From Artocarpus heterophyllus (Eukaryota; Streptophyta; Magnoliopsida; Rosales; Moraceae): a stretch of DNA of 64,000 nt. Shown here one piece after another: positions 47,105-57,730 of this stretch. The position numbers and the translations under genes were made by a program. The notes under the pieces are model-generated. The model saw nothing but the letters and a program-made list of their open reading frames with translations. It did no database searches and was not told the DNA's origin. The stretch spans positions 16,514,239-16,578,238 of the forward strand of contig CM046330.1 in assembly GCA_025403435.1 (NCBI GenBank). Direction: 5' to 3'. Numbering within the stretch: the stretch's first letter is position 1; every line of letters begins with the position of its first letter.

Positions 47105-49481
47105 TGTAACGCCCCTATATGGGGGTTAACAGTTTTTAATGAGATAAAATAAAAATAAAAAATAAAAGTAAAACCTTAAAAATAAAGTTGCCCGTGGCTT
47201 AAATAAAAACTCTCAATATCAACAATAAAAATATAATCGACAAATAATCCATAGTTTAATGTAGCACCTTAAATTTAATATTATAAATTATCACCATCAT
47301 CATTTTAACCCTCAACGCATTGTAATACAGTCACAGAAAGTAACAATTGATGCTTACATTATCATAAAGAACATTCTCAACAATTGAAGCAGTCCTAATG
47401 TAATATAGATACATCACTTCCTCAACTATTTTTTCCGTAGCCACCTCACACTTAGTGAGTCCTGAAAAGATAAAAATATAAGGGAATGAGCGACACTATG
47501 CTCAGTAGAGAAAACCATTACTCACCTTTAGGTTTTTATCATTACCACATTAAAACCTGCATGGTTAGTTAATAATTATCATTATCCAGATTATGAGATT
47601 TATTATAATCATATTCTGTGGATACCATAGTTAATCATTACCGAGTTTCATACATATACATATATACAAATATTATAGTTCATCATTATTCCTAGGTACC
47701 CACGTTCAATAGAGTATCACTCAACTCATCGAAACCTAAAATGGCGTGCTTGATCACCCTCTAAAAATTCCAAGGGTGTTCCGGTGAGGGGACATCAAGC
47801 CCCAAGTCCTCACCAAGTCCTCACCAAGTCGATTCCTGTACAGTGTGTTCTGGGACTTTCAACCCAAGGAAGCGTCATCACCTTCCTCCTATTTTACCTT
47901 TTAGGGTATTCATGCCCAAGGACGTAACCGCCGCCCTCTTCATGTCTCACCATTTCTCTATATTAAATCATTATTAATAGAGTCAGTTTTACTAACCATG
48001 CTTCTCAATTTATAACATGTGTCAATTCATTATGTTCCTCGCCGTACAATACAAGACGAGTCCATGTCATAGTTTTATATGTGATACTCATATAATATCA
48101 GTTCCACATAGATATATATATATATATTGCGACAAAACAATCAATTTTAATTCTATAAAAACCTCACAAAAGATGAGTAATAGAATCCCTACCTTTCAAG
48201 CTTATCAACAATCTTTTAATCCTGGAATCAATTAACGTTAGCTCCATACTCCCTTGATCCTAAGGCGTGTATAAGGACAATTAAAACTAAAGCACAACAT
48301 ACAACTACATTCATAAATAAATCATGTGTAAACCTATCTTACTAGTATGCCACTAAAGCTTTTATGTAAATCTCTTTTGAATACCACAATAAACAATTTT
48401 GTCTTAACACAATATAAAATGTGAACAAGTAATCTATATGTTTTAGTCCCTAATAAGATTCATCAATCACTTAGGATAATTTTGGAAAGGTTGCAAGATA
48501 TTAAAGAATTAGGTGGTGAGCAAAAATGGGTTCTTGGTTCAGGTCGGCAGCTGATATACCATAATAAACTGGCAAGTTTACTAGTTTTCAATCCGAAAAT
48601 TGAATAATTCTTAGAAAATAAAATATAACTCTGATTTAGGTTTATGATAGCTCGTTAGAAAGCTTAGGATGCTACTTTTCAAATATGCAAACTAATTCAT
48701 AAAATTCATTTTAATTTAATTCCAGAATTTCAAGAAATAGCCACTGCCCATAGAGGTATTACAAAGTTTAACAATATAAATTTTCTGTCTAGGGCATATA
48801 CACTTAGACTTTATACATATGCTCTAAAATAGCAACAAACATATACTTAGGTTTAAGAACGCAAATTTGAATAATCCTTTAGTATAAAAGAAAATTTATA
48901 AATGAAAGACTAAATTTGTTCATAAGATTCTAACCTCGGATTATGGTTTGTTGAAAGCTTGAAATGGCTTCAAAACAGGTTCCTTTACTTTGGTATGACT
49001 GAAATTCTTGCTCAAATGGAGGTGATGGTGGCTGATTTTTATGGCTGCCTTGAAGAAGTTCTCTAAGTATTTTGCTTCAGCAAAGAAATGAGAAGAAGAA
49101 TGTGGGAACCGTGGAAGAGAAAGGAAGAAAAGATGAAGTCTTTGAAGAGAAGTAATAGAAACAATTATGGAGGAGACATGTTGAAGCATGTCACGGAGGA
49201 AATAAAGAAAATGAGGGTCAAGAGTAGCTGGAAAAGATATCCTTATGTCTCATCTAAAGACTTTAACACACATAATGCCAATATGACATTTTTGAGATTT
49301 ATTAGAAGTTCTAAGGCTTTTTAGTAAACATACTAAATAAATATATGAGAATTTTAAAAAATTTAAAAATAGATAAAAATAAATATTTTAAAATAAATTT
49401 AAATGAAGCAATTTTTTTTTATATTCACTAAAAATTAATTTAATTACCTTAATACCCGTTAGGAGAATAACGGGTGTCACA
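47105..49481 (-). repeat. 5' LTR (2,377 bp)
   Basis: It pairs with 40332-42696. A 12-bp tandem duplication (AAGTCCTCACCA) near 47808-47831 accounts for most of the length difference. The promoter should lie here, but a confident TATA position was not identified. Confidence 0.9.
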
Positions 49482-49486
49482 AAAAA

Positions 49487-50378
49487 AAAAAAAGATGAAC
49501 ATGAATATGTGACAAGTGATAACATAAAACAAGATAATAATATCAGAAGTACCTTCATGGGCAACTCACCCCAACCTCTTGACCAATCATCATTTTAAAC
49601 CCTGTCATTCCAATTCCATAATTAACAGTTAAATGCTATAAAAATTGCATATTAAAAAAACTAATTAAAATACAAGCGAAAAAATTAGAAACTGCTAAAT
49701 GGAAGGGGAAAAAAAACATAATTCTAGGTACTGAGAGCCAGTAGGAAGCAAAACATATATCATATTTTGACAAGTTTGCAGATAAATAAGACAATGACTA
49801 GGACATTTTTAAGTTAGCACAGCTGTTGAAGCAAATTATAACACACTAACTCTATGCCAAGATGAAATCGCGTTTTTCAAAGCCCAAGACAATTGTTAAG
49901 AGCATTAGCCCCACGCCCTCAAGTTAACCGTTTTCAGTATTGTCCCTGCTTGACTATTGAGCTGTTAGGTTAGACGCAAGGTTGTTGCATTCTAACTAAT
50001 TAACTGTATTCTCTCTCTCACACATCAAATCAAATCAAAGTTTCATTTGTCACCTGTGGAAGACCACATAGTTTGTGTAGAGTGGGTATCATGTTCATGT
50101 CCTCACTGTTATGTTAATTTTCGGCTAGATAGCTGCTATTCAACTTGCTTCCAATTCCCTCCATGGCCAGGTCCATAGTAGGTTTTTCCCTTTTTGATTT
50201 GGGGGTTGGGATATTAACAACGGGATTTGGGGTTAAATGGCTTTTTTTAAGGTTTCTTCAAACAATGATGTATGATGTTACAAAGTCTCAACAATGAAAA
50301 TCTATATCTAAATCAAAATTTAAATCCTAATTAACAATAATTTTATTTGTCTCGCACAACTCTCTCCTGATCGGTACA
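49487..50378. other. Flank of the retrotransposon; host DNA
   Basis: A possible minus-strand exon (about 49590-49550, WSRGWGELPMK before GTACTT) may belong to the unidentified gene on the other side of the element. The rest is non-coding, with an A-run directly at the junction. Confidence 0.3.
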
Positions 50379-50594
50379 ATGTTCAACAGGTGGATCGGTT
50401 TCGTACTGCAGGCAACAAGCTCTTGTGGGTTTGCAACTTCGAGTAAAGGACGACGGGTTTTAACGAAAAATCTGCAAGCTTTACCCTATAAGCTGACGAG
50501 ATTTTTAGGTTTCGCAACTGCGGCAACATCTGTCCGTGGGCCTAGTACCGGCGGCGGCAACGGTCAAGGTGAAATAGGCGTCGAGTTTTTTTAA
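50379..50594 (+). CDS. Possible first exon or short ORF, unidentified
   Basis: A 71-codon frame, more GC-rich than its surroundings, starts MFNRWIGFVLQATSSCG and is rich in Arg, Ser, Thr and Ala with few acidic residues, as in organelle-targeting presequences. A donor-like AACGGTCAAG/GTGAAA occurs near 50571. No downstream exon or known domain was found, so it may be chance. Confidence 0.2.
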   Translation: MFNRWIGFVLQATSSCGFATSSKGRRVLTKNLQALPYKLTRFLGFATAATSVRGPSTGGGNGQGEIGVEFF

Positions 50595-51860
50595 AATTTT
50601 TTAATTTTGTGAATTTTTTATGGTAAAATAAGCTATTTTGCATCGTAAGTAAAGCATCATTATTTTTACTGTTGATAAACTTTTTAAAAGCTGTAAATTT
50701 TTAATATAGACAATTACAAATCTAATGATTAAAATATTAATTTAATGATTAAACAGTCTTTTTTATGGATGGTGTAAAATTGTCTTTTCTATTATAAAGA
50801 TATCTTTTCTTTGTTTAAATTTAAAATTGGTCCCTCGTGAGTTACCCGCAAGACAATTCTATCCACTTTTTGACGATGTCATGAGCTTGACTTATGATAC
50901 GACAGAATTTGAAAAATAGGGAGAATTTTTAAAATTTTCATTTCATTAGCTGAATTGGGAAACGCCTAACATTTAGGGGTCCCAAACAAAAAAAAAAAAT
51001 TTCAAAAACGCACAGGATAAATCGACGTCTTGTTAAGATGCAAATGATATGTTTATATGAATCCTGCATCTTACCTTTACCCAATGCCATGGCCCATTTT
51101 TCAGAAGGCCACGCCCCTCGTTAGTCTAAGGTTTCTCCAATTTTGTGATCCAAACCCAATTTCGAGCCCCTTCAAAAAAAACAAAAAAACAGGGAATTTT
51201 CATAAATATATCTCTTAAGATTTTTTTTTATAAATATTACACAATTGATTTGTGGTACAACTTAATATGTAATCGAATAATAGTGTAGTATAATTTTTTT
51301 TAAATATGACATAAATAAACGCAATTTTTAAAAATATGACATAACATGTAATTTTTTATTAAAAAAACATTTCCGAGCACATATTTAGTTTTACAGCTTT
51401 GAGTTTCCTTGCACATGCATTTCTTATGATTTTGGAATACTAAGATCTTAAAATTTCTCTAAAAATTTAACAAAAGTAGATTAGAAAATAAAAGTTTAAT
51501 AATGTTGTTTTAAAAATAAATAAAAAAACTAAATGGCTTGACACGTTTAGATCAAAAACATCCATTTTGACTAAATGTGTGTAGGAGAAAAAAGAGTGTG
51601 GGTGCGACAAATAAGGCATAATTTTTTTTATAAAAAAATTAATTAGTAAAATCAGATAGGAAATTAATTAGGAGTTATTATAAGAAAATAATAATTGAGC
51701 AGGCCACATATAAAAAAAAAAAAGAATATTTGAGTAGGGACACATGAAAGAGATTTGTTTCAATAGGGGTAAATTAGAAGAATGATATCTATATATAAGA
51801 AAAATGGTAGTTCAAAGTGCCACCGGTAAAAAAAATATAACCAATAGAAGCAAAAACAAA
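50595..51860. other. AT-rich spacer
   Basis: No gene. Poly-A and poly-T runs are frequent (for example near 50990, 51230 and 51715). Nothing else recognised. Confidence 0.3.
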
Positions 51861-53340
51861 ACTTGGAGGTCACACTTGATAAAACAATATTTCAGAGGAT
51901 GCATAAAAATATGAAATGAGGAGAAATTAGAAACAAAAGGTATTTCTACGATATACACATTAACAAATAATTCATGGTAGTGAATTTAAAAATATATAAA
52001 ATATTAGGAAAAAAACTACTAAAAACAAAGGAGAGAAAAAAAAAAACAAAGGATTAAAGATGCAAAATAAAAATGAGGAGGACAAACAAAACGAAGGAAA
52101 TAATAATAATAAAAAAGAACAGGAAGCAAAAAAGAAAGAATCATAAAAAAGAAAAGCCAAAAAAGCCAAAAAAAAAAAAGTAGGATATGAACGAAACTTA
52201 AAGGTCACACTTGATAAAATAATATTTTAGAGAATATAAAAAATATGAAATAAGGATGCATTAGGAAGGAAAAGTATCTCCCTTCCCAAACAAAGAGAAA
52301 AGAAAAGTATCTCCCTTCCAAAAAAAAAAAAGGAAAGGAAAAGCATCTCGACAATATATGTTAAAAAAGTAATTCAACGAAGTGAATTTGAAAATATGTA
52401 TCACATGGTTATTAACATTAATGGCCTCTAAACTTTAGGGTCTCCCTCATTTTATACTCTGAACTTTAAAAATAACCACTTTACTCCCTGAACTTTTAAA
52501 ACTCCTCATTTCACCTCCTGAATTTTAAAAATCACCATTTTGCTCTGAACTTTCAAAACTCCTCACTTTGTCGGTTAAATTTTTGATTTTTCGTTAAAAT
52601 AGACAGAATGAAGTCCATCTGATTCGCATATGGGTCACATGTAAGGGCAAAAATAAGATTTTATCACTCTTAAGTTTTGTTTTTATTTATACTCTCACTT
52701 GACGCATTTTTTTTATCTGAACTTTCATTTGATAAGGGTTTGCTTGTATTTTTTTTTCTCATTTTTACTGCATAACTCATTTAATAAGTTAATTTTGTTT
52801 GCTGATATTTGAATTTCAATACTAAAGAAGATGAGTTATACATTAAAGATGAGGAGATATCAGCGAACAATATCTAGAAGAAACACAAACCCTTCTTTAA
52901 TAAGAGCAGATAAAAAACATTAAATGAGAGTGTAAACATGAAACAAAAAGTGAGATTGATAAAATCTCATTTTTGTCCTTATAAGTGACCCATGTGAGAA
53001 TCATTGTGTTCAATTCTGTCTATTTGAATGGAAAATCAGAAAATAAGATACAAAATAAGGAGTTTTAAAAGTTCAAAGGTAAAACAACGATTTTAAAAAT
53101 TCAGAGGTAAAGTGAGAAGTTTTAAAAGTTCAAGGGATAAAGTGATGATTTTTAAAGTTCAGGAGGTAAAGTGAGAGAAATCTTAAAGTTTAAGAGGTAT
53201 TAGCGTTTATAACCCTATAATATATTAAGAAAAGCAATAAGAAAACATAAAAGCAAAAAGGAAAAAAAATTGAACGGCTAAAGATGCAAAGTAAGGAGCT
53301 AGAGGGAGGACAAAGAAAATAAAGTAAAAGAAAAAAGAAA
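51861..53340. repeat. Duplicated ~335-bp AT-rich unit, second copy split by a MITE
   Basis: Unit 1 (about 51861-52196) and unit 2 (52198-52406 plus 53216-53340) share, in order, CTTRRAGGTCACACTTGATAA, GAATTTRAAAATATRTA, then ATATTARGAAAA, AAAGATGCAAARTAA and GGAGGACAAA. The 809-bp foldback element separates the last three blocks in unit 2, so unit 1 shows the empty site. Confidence 0.65.
52407..53215. mobile_element. Mutator-like foldback MITE, ~330-bp inverted arms
   Basis: Left GGTTATTAACATTAATGGCC and right (reverse complement) GGGTTATAAACGCTAATACC begin long arms that stay similar for about 330 bp, with repeated 'CTCCTGAACTTTTAAAACTCC' themes. Arms cover about 52407-52740 and 52890-53215; the centre is unique AT-rich DNA. 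Flanks TATCACAT and TATAATAT agree at 6 of 8 positions, consistent with an aged 8-9-bp duplication. Long arms and that duplication size suggest the Mutator superfamily. Confidence 0.65.
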
Positions 53341-55484
53341 GAATGAGAAAAAAGTCATATTTTTGAAACTTTTGAAGTAAATATTAAGTTTTAAAAATAT
53401 TTATATTAAATAAGGTGTACAATATGAATAACTTATTTACTATTGTAAACAACAGATTAAATCATATATTTATACCATAATTTTGATATTTACTACAAAT
53501 ATTTTCAAAACATACTATTTACTACAATTAGTTTTAACTTTAAAAAAAAGGTGATACTTACTATAATTTCCCAAGGAAAAAAAAAAGAAAGAAATGGAAA
53601 GCAAAAAAAAAAAAAAAAATCCCGTGGTCCATGCATCACGTGCAGGGAGGAAGACACTTTAACCAATTTTTTTTTTTCTTCTGTGGCATGAATTTGAAAG
53701 TCCTCTACCTGTGAAAAATCAGGGGTTTTTGATAAATGGCTTTAAGAAAAAGCATTGTTAGACAAATGATCTTTTTTTTTGTTTTTTTTTCACACCAAAA
53801 AACAAGTTTTTTGGACAGTAGGAAAACGGCTCAATTTTTTTTTCCATCCTATTGAGGTTCTTTTCCTTATTACAATTTTTTTCCTCACATTTTTGAAAAA
53901 AACTGAAGTAGTTTTCCTGCCCAAAAAAGCCTGTTTTTTAGTGCAAAAAAAAAAAGAGTCATTTCCTCAATTCATATTTGTTTTTTGCCCTTTTTTCAAA
54001 TTTCCCCTGAAAAATCTCATAAATAGGCTTTGAATTTTATTCTAATATAATTTTAGTCATTGTCTTTTAAAGCGTCTCAAAGTTTATTCCTGATCTATCT
54101 TTTTTTCTTTCATTTTTAGTCATTGTTATCAATTAGTCTCGGTGGTGTAACACTTTACACGAACATAATAACTACTAGAAATACAAAAAATATATATATA
54201 TATTGAGATTATGTATATACAAAATAAAATAAGAGCAATAACAATATACGAAAACAATCAAAATTGGAACGAAGGAGAGCTGAGGCCCATGTATCACACT
54301 TGTTCGTAAAACAGATTTGCCCCTCGTTGTTAGTGCTTAAGTGCAATTGACATCTATCTCCTAGAATACAACGACAAATGAGCACAAAACACGCATAATG
54401 TCACTACACAGGCAAACTAAAAATGAGCCTAAAATACTATTACACTGAAGCCTAGCATTAGAGAAAAATGTAAGCAAGATTATGTGAATTTCTGAGAGCA
54501 AAATATTGGGCTTCATGTGCTAATTTATAGCCATCTAAGTGGGTTTATAACAACAAGTGTTTATGGCCCCATTAACCTGCCTTAACCCAACCATAATGCA
54601 AGTAATATTTAACCAGCCTAAGCCTTTGCATGGTTAATTTTAGAGGTTACAACCTTTATCCTATCTAAATTAATCGTCCAAAAAACGTTTTAATGATGCA
54701 GATGTTCTTAGCTGGGCCTGGATGGGAAAAAGAAAAGTTGCAAAACGCATGAGGCTAGGTAATTCGATGCTGTATTCGTGCCAGCAAGACGCGCGCTGGC
54801 TTGCACTGGGGCTTTGGGCCATTGTTCTATGATTTGCAACCTTCTACAGGCACGAGAGAGAGCCTTTTTGTTTACTAGATTATTCATGAGCAAATGACCA
54901 ATCCTATATAAACATTAAAAAACCTTATTCTCTGTTCTACGTGGCCCCCTTATTTTTCCAACTATTTCCAAATTTCATTGGATACATTTTAATCATCAAT
55001 GTTTCTTCAGCTATGCTTTATTTTTTGAGCATATAACATACCATTTTAAGATCTCACAAATAAGAACTCGAATTGACTTTGGTCTTTCACAAAAATAAAG
55101 TAGGACCCGCTAGAAATAAAGCCTTAAATTGACCACTTAACCTGGTTAACAAACCATATTTTTTCCAGCAGTTTTGGTGTAAAAGACAGGATGAAATATA
55201 TAGGCAATATTGACAGAGAATAGTATTTACCAATAGAACATGGAATATGCAAATGTTTATAACGCAAGAGGGTCAAATAATTCTACGTTAACTTAATATT
55301 ATTATATTTTGTCCTGTTTTTAGCACTCTGTTAATGAAAAAGACAAAAACTAAAACAAAGTGATAGATTGAGGATTAAATTTGGGATGATTTAAATGTCA
55401 CGACTGAAAGTCATAATTATAGAGTCTTTTAGGAGCGTGTAAGCAATATTTGTTAGATGATTTAGTTCAATTTTCTCAAAAGAG
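53341..55484. other. AT-rich gene-free region
   Basis: Long poly-A/poly-T-rich DNA. A frame at 53779-54033 is a Phe/Lys-biased artefact of homopolymers. No gene, repeat family or terminal motif could be supported. Confidence 0.3.
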
Positions 55485-55722
55485 AAGGATTGTTGGTTCA
55501 GCAAGCTTATATGATTAGATTAGGTAAGTTTTTTAGAAAAGGACAGAATGAATAGATCAAACAAAGTCCAAAAAAATAAAAAGGGAAAAAATAAATAAAG
55601 AAAAGGATTGTTGGTTCAACAAGCTTAAATGATTAGATTAGCTAAATTTTTAAAAAAGGACAGAATAAATAGATCAAACAAAGTTCCAAAAATAAAAAAA
55701 AGGGGAAAAATAAATAAAATAT
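55485..55722. repeat. Tandem duplication, 118-bp unit x2
   Basis: AAGGATTGTTGGTTCARCAAG begins at 55485 and 55603; both copies continue through GATTAGATTAG, GACAGAATRAATAGATCAAAC and a purine-rich AAAAAGGGGAAAAATAAATAAA-like tail. Copies differ at roughly ten sites. Confidence 0.8.
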
Positions 55723-55734
55723 GAGTTTTTATTC

Positions 55735-56340
55735 AAGAAAGAGGGGGAATCATTGACGAACACTTTTTGGTCTCTTTAGAAATTTTGGAACAAAATCAAC
55801 TTTGAGAATTTCAAGATTCTTGAAAGCACTGTTGTTGCTACAATTTGGTATTATGTTCAGAAGTCTAATTCCTTGGGCAAAAGTTGCATGTACAATTCCA
55901 TTAGCTATCTTCTTATTTTACGTAATTTCAATATTTACATAGAGATCTTCTATTGTTCCTAAAATCACTGCAGTCTTTTGGATTCCTTCTGATTAGGATT
56001 GGTTAAAAGTTGACAGAGATGGCTCAGCCTTTGATTCTTTGGGTCTTGCAGAATGTCTTAAGGGTTTTTTGAACTTTCAGAGACTTTTGTAAGAGTTGTT
56101 TTGCTTCTCCTTCGGGAGTTTCGAATGCTTTTGAAGTGGAGATTGCTAGGCATATCAAAGCCATAGATTGCGCTAAGAAGTAAGATTGGAAGCTTTTGTG
56201 ATTTGAATGTGATTTATCTTGCATGGTTATTTTGGTGGGTATTAGTTCTGACATTATTTCTGGTTTCACATTTGTCATATTTATAAAGAAGGCAATCAAA
56301 GGCGTCGATAAGTTGGCTCTTCATGTGGTTCTCTAGATTC
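55735..56340 (+). pseudogene. RNase H-like relic of a LINE-type element
   Basis: The clearest block (about 56100-56330, plus strand) reads GVSNAFEVEIARHIKAIDCAK, stop, DWKLL, stop, FECDLSCMVILVG and later KKAIKGVDKLALHVV. This matches the plant RVT_3 type RNase H at the end of non-LTR elements ('..AFEAEI.A...AI..AK..GW..L..E.DS..VV', '...N..AD.LA..'). Upstream sequence (55735-56090) is heavily decayed. Stops make it a fossil. Confidence 0.55.
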
Positions 56341-56680
56341 TGATTTTTGTGTTTTTATTCTTCCTGGTTATTGTGCAGAGGATTTTTTTTTTTTTTTAAA
56401 AGGCTTTTATGGGTTTTACTAAAAAGGCTTTTACTGACTAGTCCGATAACCGTTTTGGGAGCTAATTTTTAAACTAATAGTTTCGGCTTAATCCTGTAGC
56501 GTTACCTGGCCGCTTGTTGTCTTTTTAGCTTCCTGGTATCCTGTTGGAGTTTTTGGTTTTTGGTTTCAGTCTTGATTTTATTTAAATAACATGGAGTAGA
56601 GAGCTACATGTGGATGGGAGATCAGCCGTGATTCGCGTTGATGCTACTTGTTCCTACTTATCATTTATTTAAAAAAAAAA
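56341..56680. other. Spacer
   Basis: No gene seen. A poly-T run (about 56388-56397) and a poly-A run (about 56671-56683) border it, perhaps LINE tail remnants. Confidence 0.3.
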
Positions 56681-56947
56681 AAATCATTGAAGAAAAAGCA
56701 GCATCTGCATTTAATTTCACTTTCCACAGCCGAACCACATACACATAAAAGATCACTGTGAACAATATTTTGATCACTAGAATATATAAGTTTTAAACAA
56801 TCGTCATTGAACATACAAACACTATGTACAGATCAAATGATATCTCACAGGAATATCTCAGCAAAAATCCCTAACATCAATTATATTCTTCTATCTGGAC
56901 AATAATAGGCTTTTGAGAACTATACAGATGCAAAACCCACGAAGCGA

Positions 56948-57718
56948 TCAGAACAAGAGAAGACACAACATAATGCAGCAGAATAGAAAGATTGACACCC
57001 TATTAAGTGATCTGTCAACCTGCACTTCATGTCTTCTCAACCTTGGACTGCCACTTCCCATTGGAGGGTAAGGAAACAAACTTGTACCCGGGCCCCCAAA
57101 CATTCTCGCAAAAACCATCTCACCAAAAATTCCAATCGTTGGATTGATCAAGCTAGTCATAACCGCAGGCCCAATATGAGACGGTGGCAGACTGTTTGCA
57201 ACATGAGCTTCATAAGGATGAGGGAAATATTGCTGGTGAAGTGACTCTGAATTGGACTGGACATAGTTTGGATAGAGATGATGGTTCTGCTGCGATGTAG
57301 AGGTGGTGGTAGAAGTTATTATAGTGTTCAACCCAGATGGAAGTGGCCTGCGTGGTACAACCAGGCCCAACTGGGGTTTCTTGGTTTCAGAATCCGAACG
57401 GGATGTGCCGCGGCCATAGAGGGGCACCAATGAACCATGCGAGATGTTAGACTTGCAGACAGGGCAGTTCTGCTGATCTGGTTCGTCCGAGTCGCTCTGG
57501 ACCTGAAGCCACTTGTAAATGCAAGGCCAGCAGTAAAGGTGACCGCAGAGAGTGACCACAGGCTCAATTGCTGAGTCTAGACATATGTTGCACTCAAAGC
57601 AGCCACTTTCATTTTCAGGGACTTTTGCGGTAGCTGCCATAGATCTCCATTTCTGCTTGACAGAGACGTCTCCGTTGGAATCAAAGTTTGCCTCAGGCTC
57701 TAATAAGTTTTGCTCCAT
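56948..57718 (-). CDS. RMA-type membrane-anchored RING E3 ubiquitin ligase
   Basis: The single coding exon gives 256 residues. A C3HC4 RING is complete: C43, C46, C58, H60, C63, C66, C85 and C88 in FECNICLDSAIEPVVTLCGH, LYCWPCIYKW and QQNCPVCK. The C-terminus is a hydrophobic anchor (VSIFLFCCIMLCLLLF). A Ser/His/Tyr-rich middle and RMA-like spacing resemble Arabidopsis RMA1/RMA3 and pepper RMA1H1. The family sits in the endoplasmic reticulum membrane, transfers ubiquitin from an E2 to substrates, and acts in protein quality control and aquaporin turnover; that role is family knowledge, not seen here. A 1.5-kb intron lies 11 bp upstream of the ATG. No frame damage is visible. Confidence 0.93.
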   Translation of the reverse strand: MEQNLLEPEANFDSNGDVSVKQKWRSMAATAKVPENESGCFECNICLDSAIEPVVTLCGHLYCWPCIYKWLQVQSDSDEPDQQNCPVCKSNISHGSLVPLYGRGTSRSDSETKKPQLGLVVPRRPLPSGLNTIITSTTTSTSQQNHHLYPNYVQSNSESLHQQYFPHPYEAHVANSLPPSHIGPAVMTSLINPTIGIFGEMVFARMFGGPGTSLFPYPPMGSGSPRLRRHEVQVDRSLNRVSIFLFCCIMLCLLLF

Positions 57719-57730
57719 CTGTTCAGCAGG

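Larger units (their letters stand above)
40332..49481 (-). mobile_element. Non-autonomous LTR retrotransposon carrying two foreign-looking ORFs
   Basis: Long direct LTRs (40332-42696 and 47105-49481) start TGTGACACCCG and end GGCGTTACA in element orientation. TGGTATCAGAGC (47097-47086), a perfect 12-base initiator-tRNA-Met primer site, lies 7 bases inside the 5' LTR. A polypurine tract (AAGGGGGGTAGAGC) adjoins the 3' LTR after AATTTCGAGGACGAAATTTC, the usual end of gypsy pol. AAAAA flanks both sides, consistent with a 5-bp duplication in an A-run. The 4.4-kb body has no gag, protease, integrase or reverse transcriptase. It carries an intact 173-codon ORF and a frameshifted LOG-like sequence, both in sense. 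It is a LARD-like element dependent on a partner, probably related to the gypsy at 6.3-10.3 kb. Confidence 0.88.

Noticed and set aside
49550..49590. F-box-like exon (WSRGWGELPMK)
   Set aside because: The stretch is too short and the resemblance too weak to name a family. Kept only as a possible exon of the unidentified gene.
53779..54033. 84-codon Phe/Lys-rich ORF
   Set aside because: It is generated by poly-T and poly-A runs with no domain.
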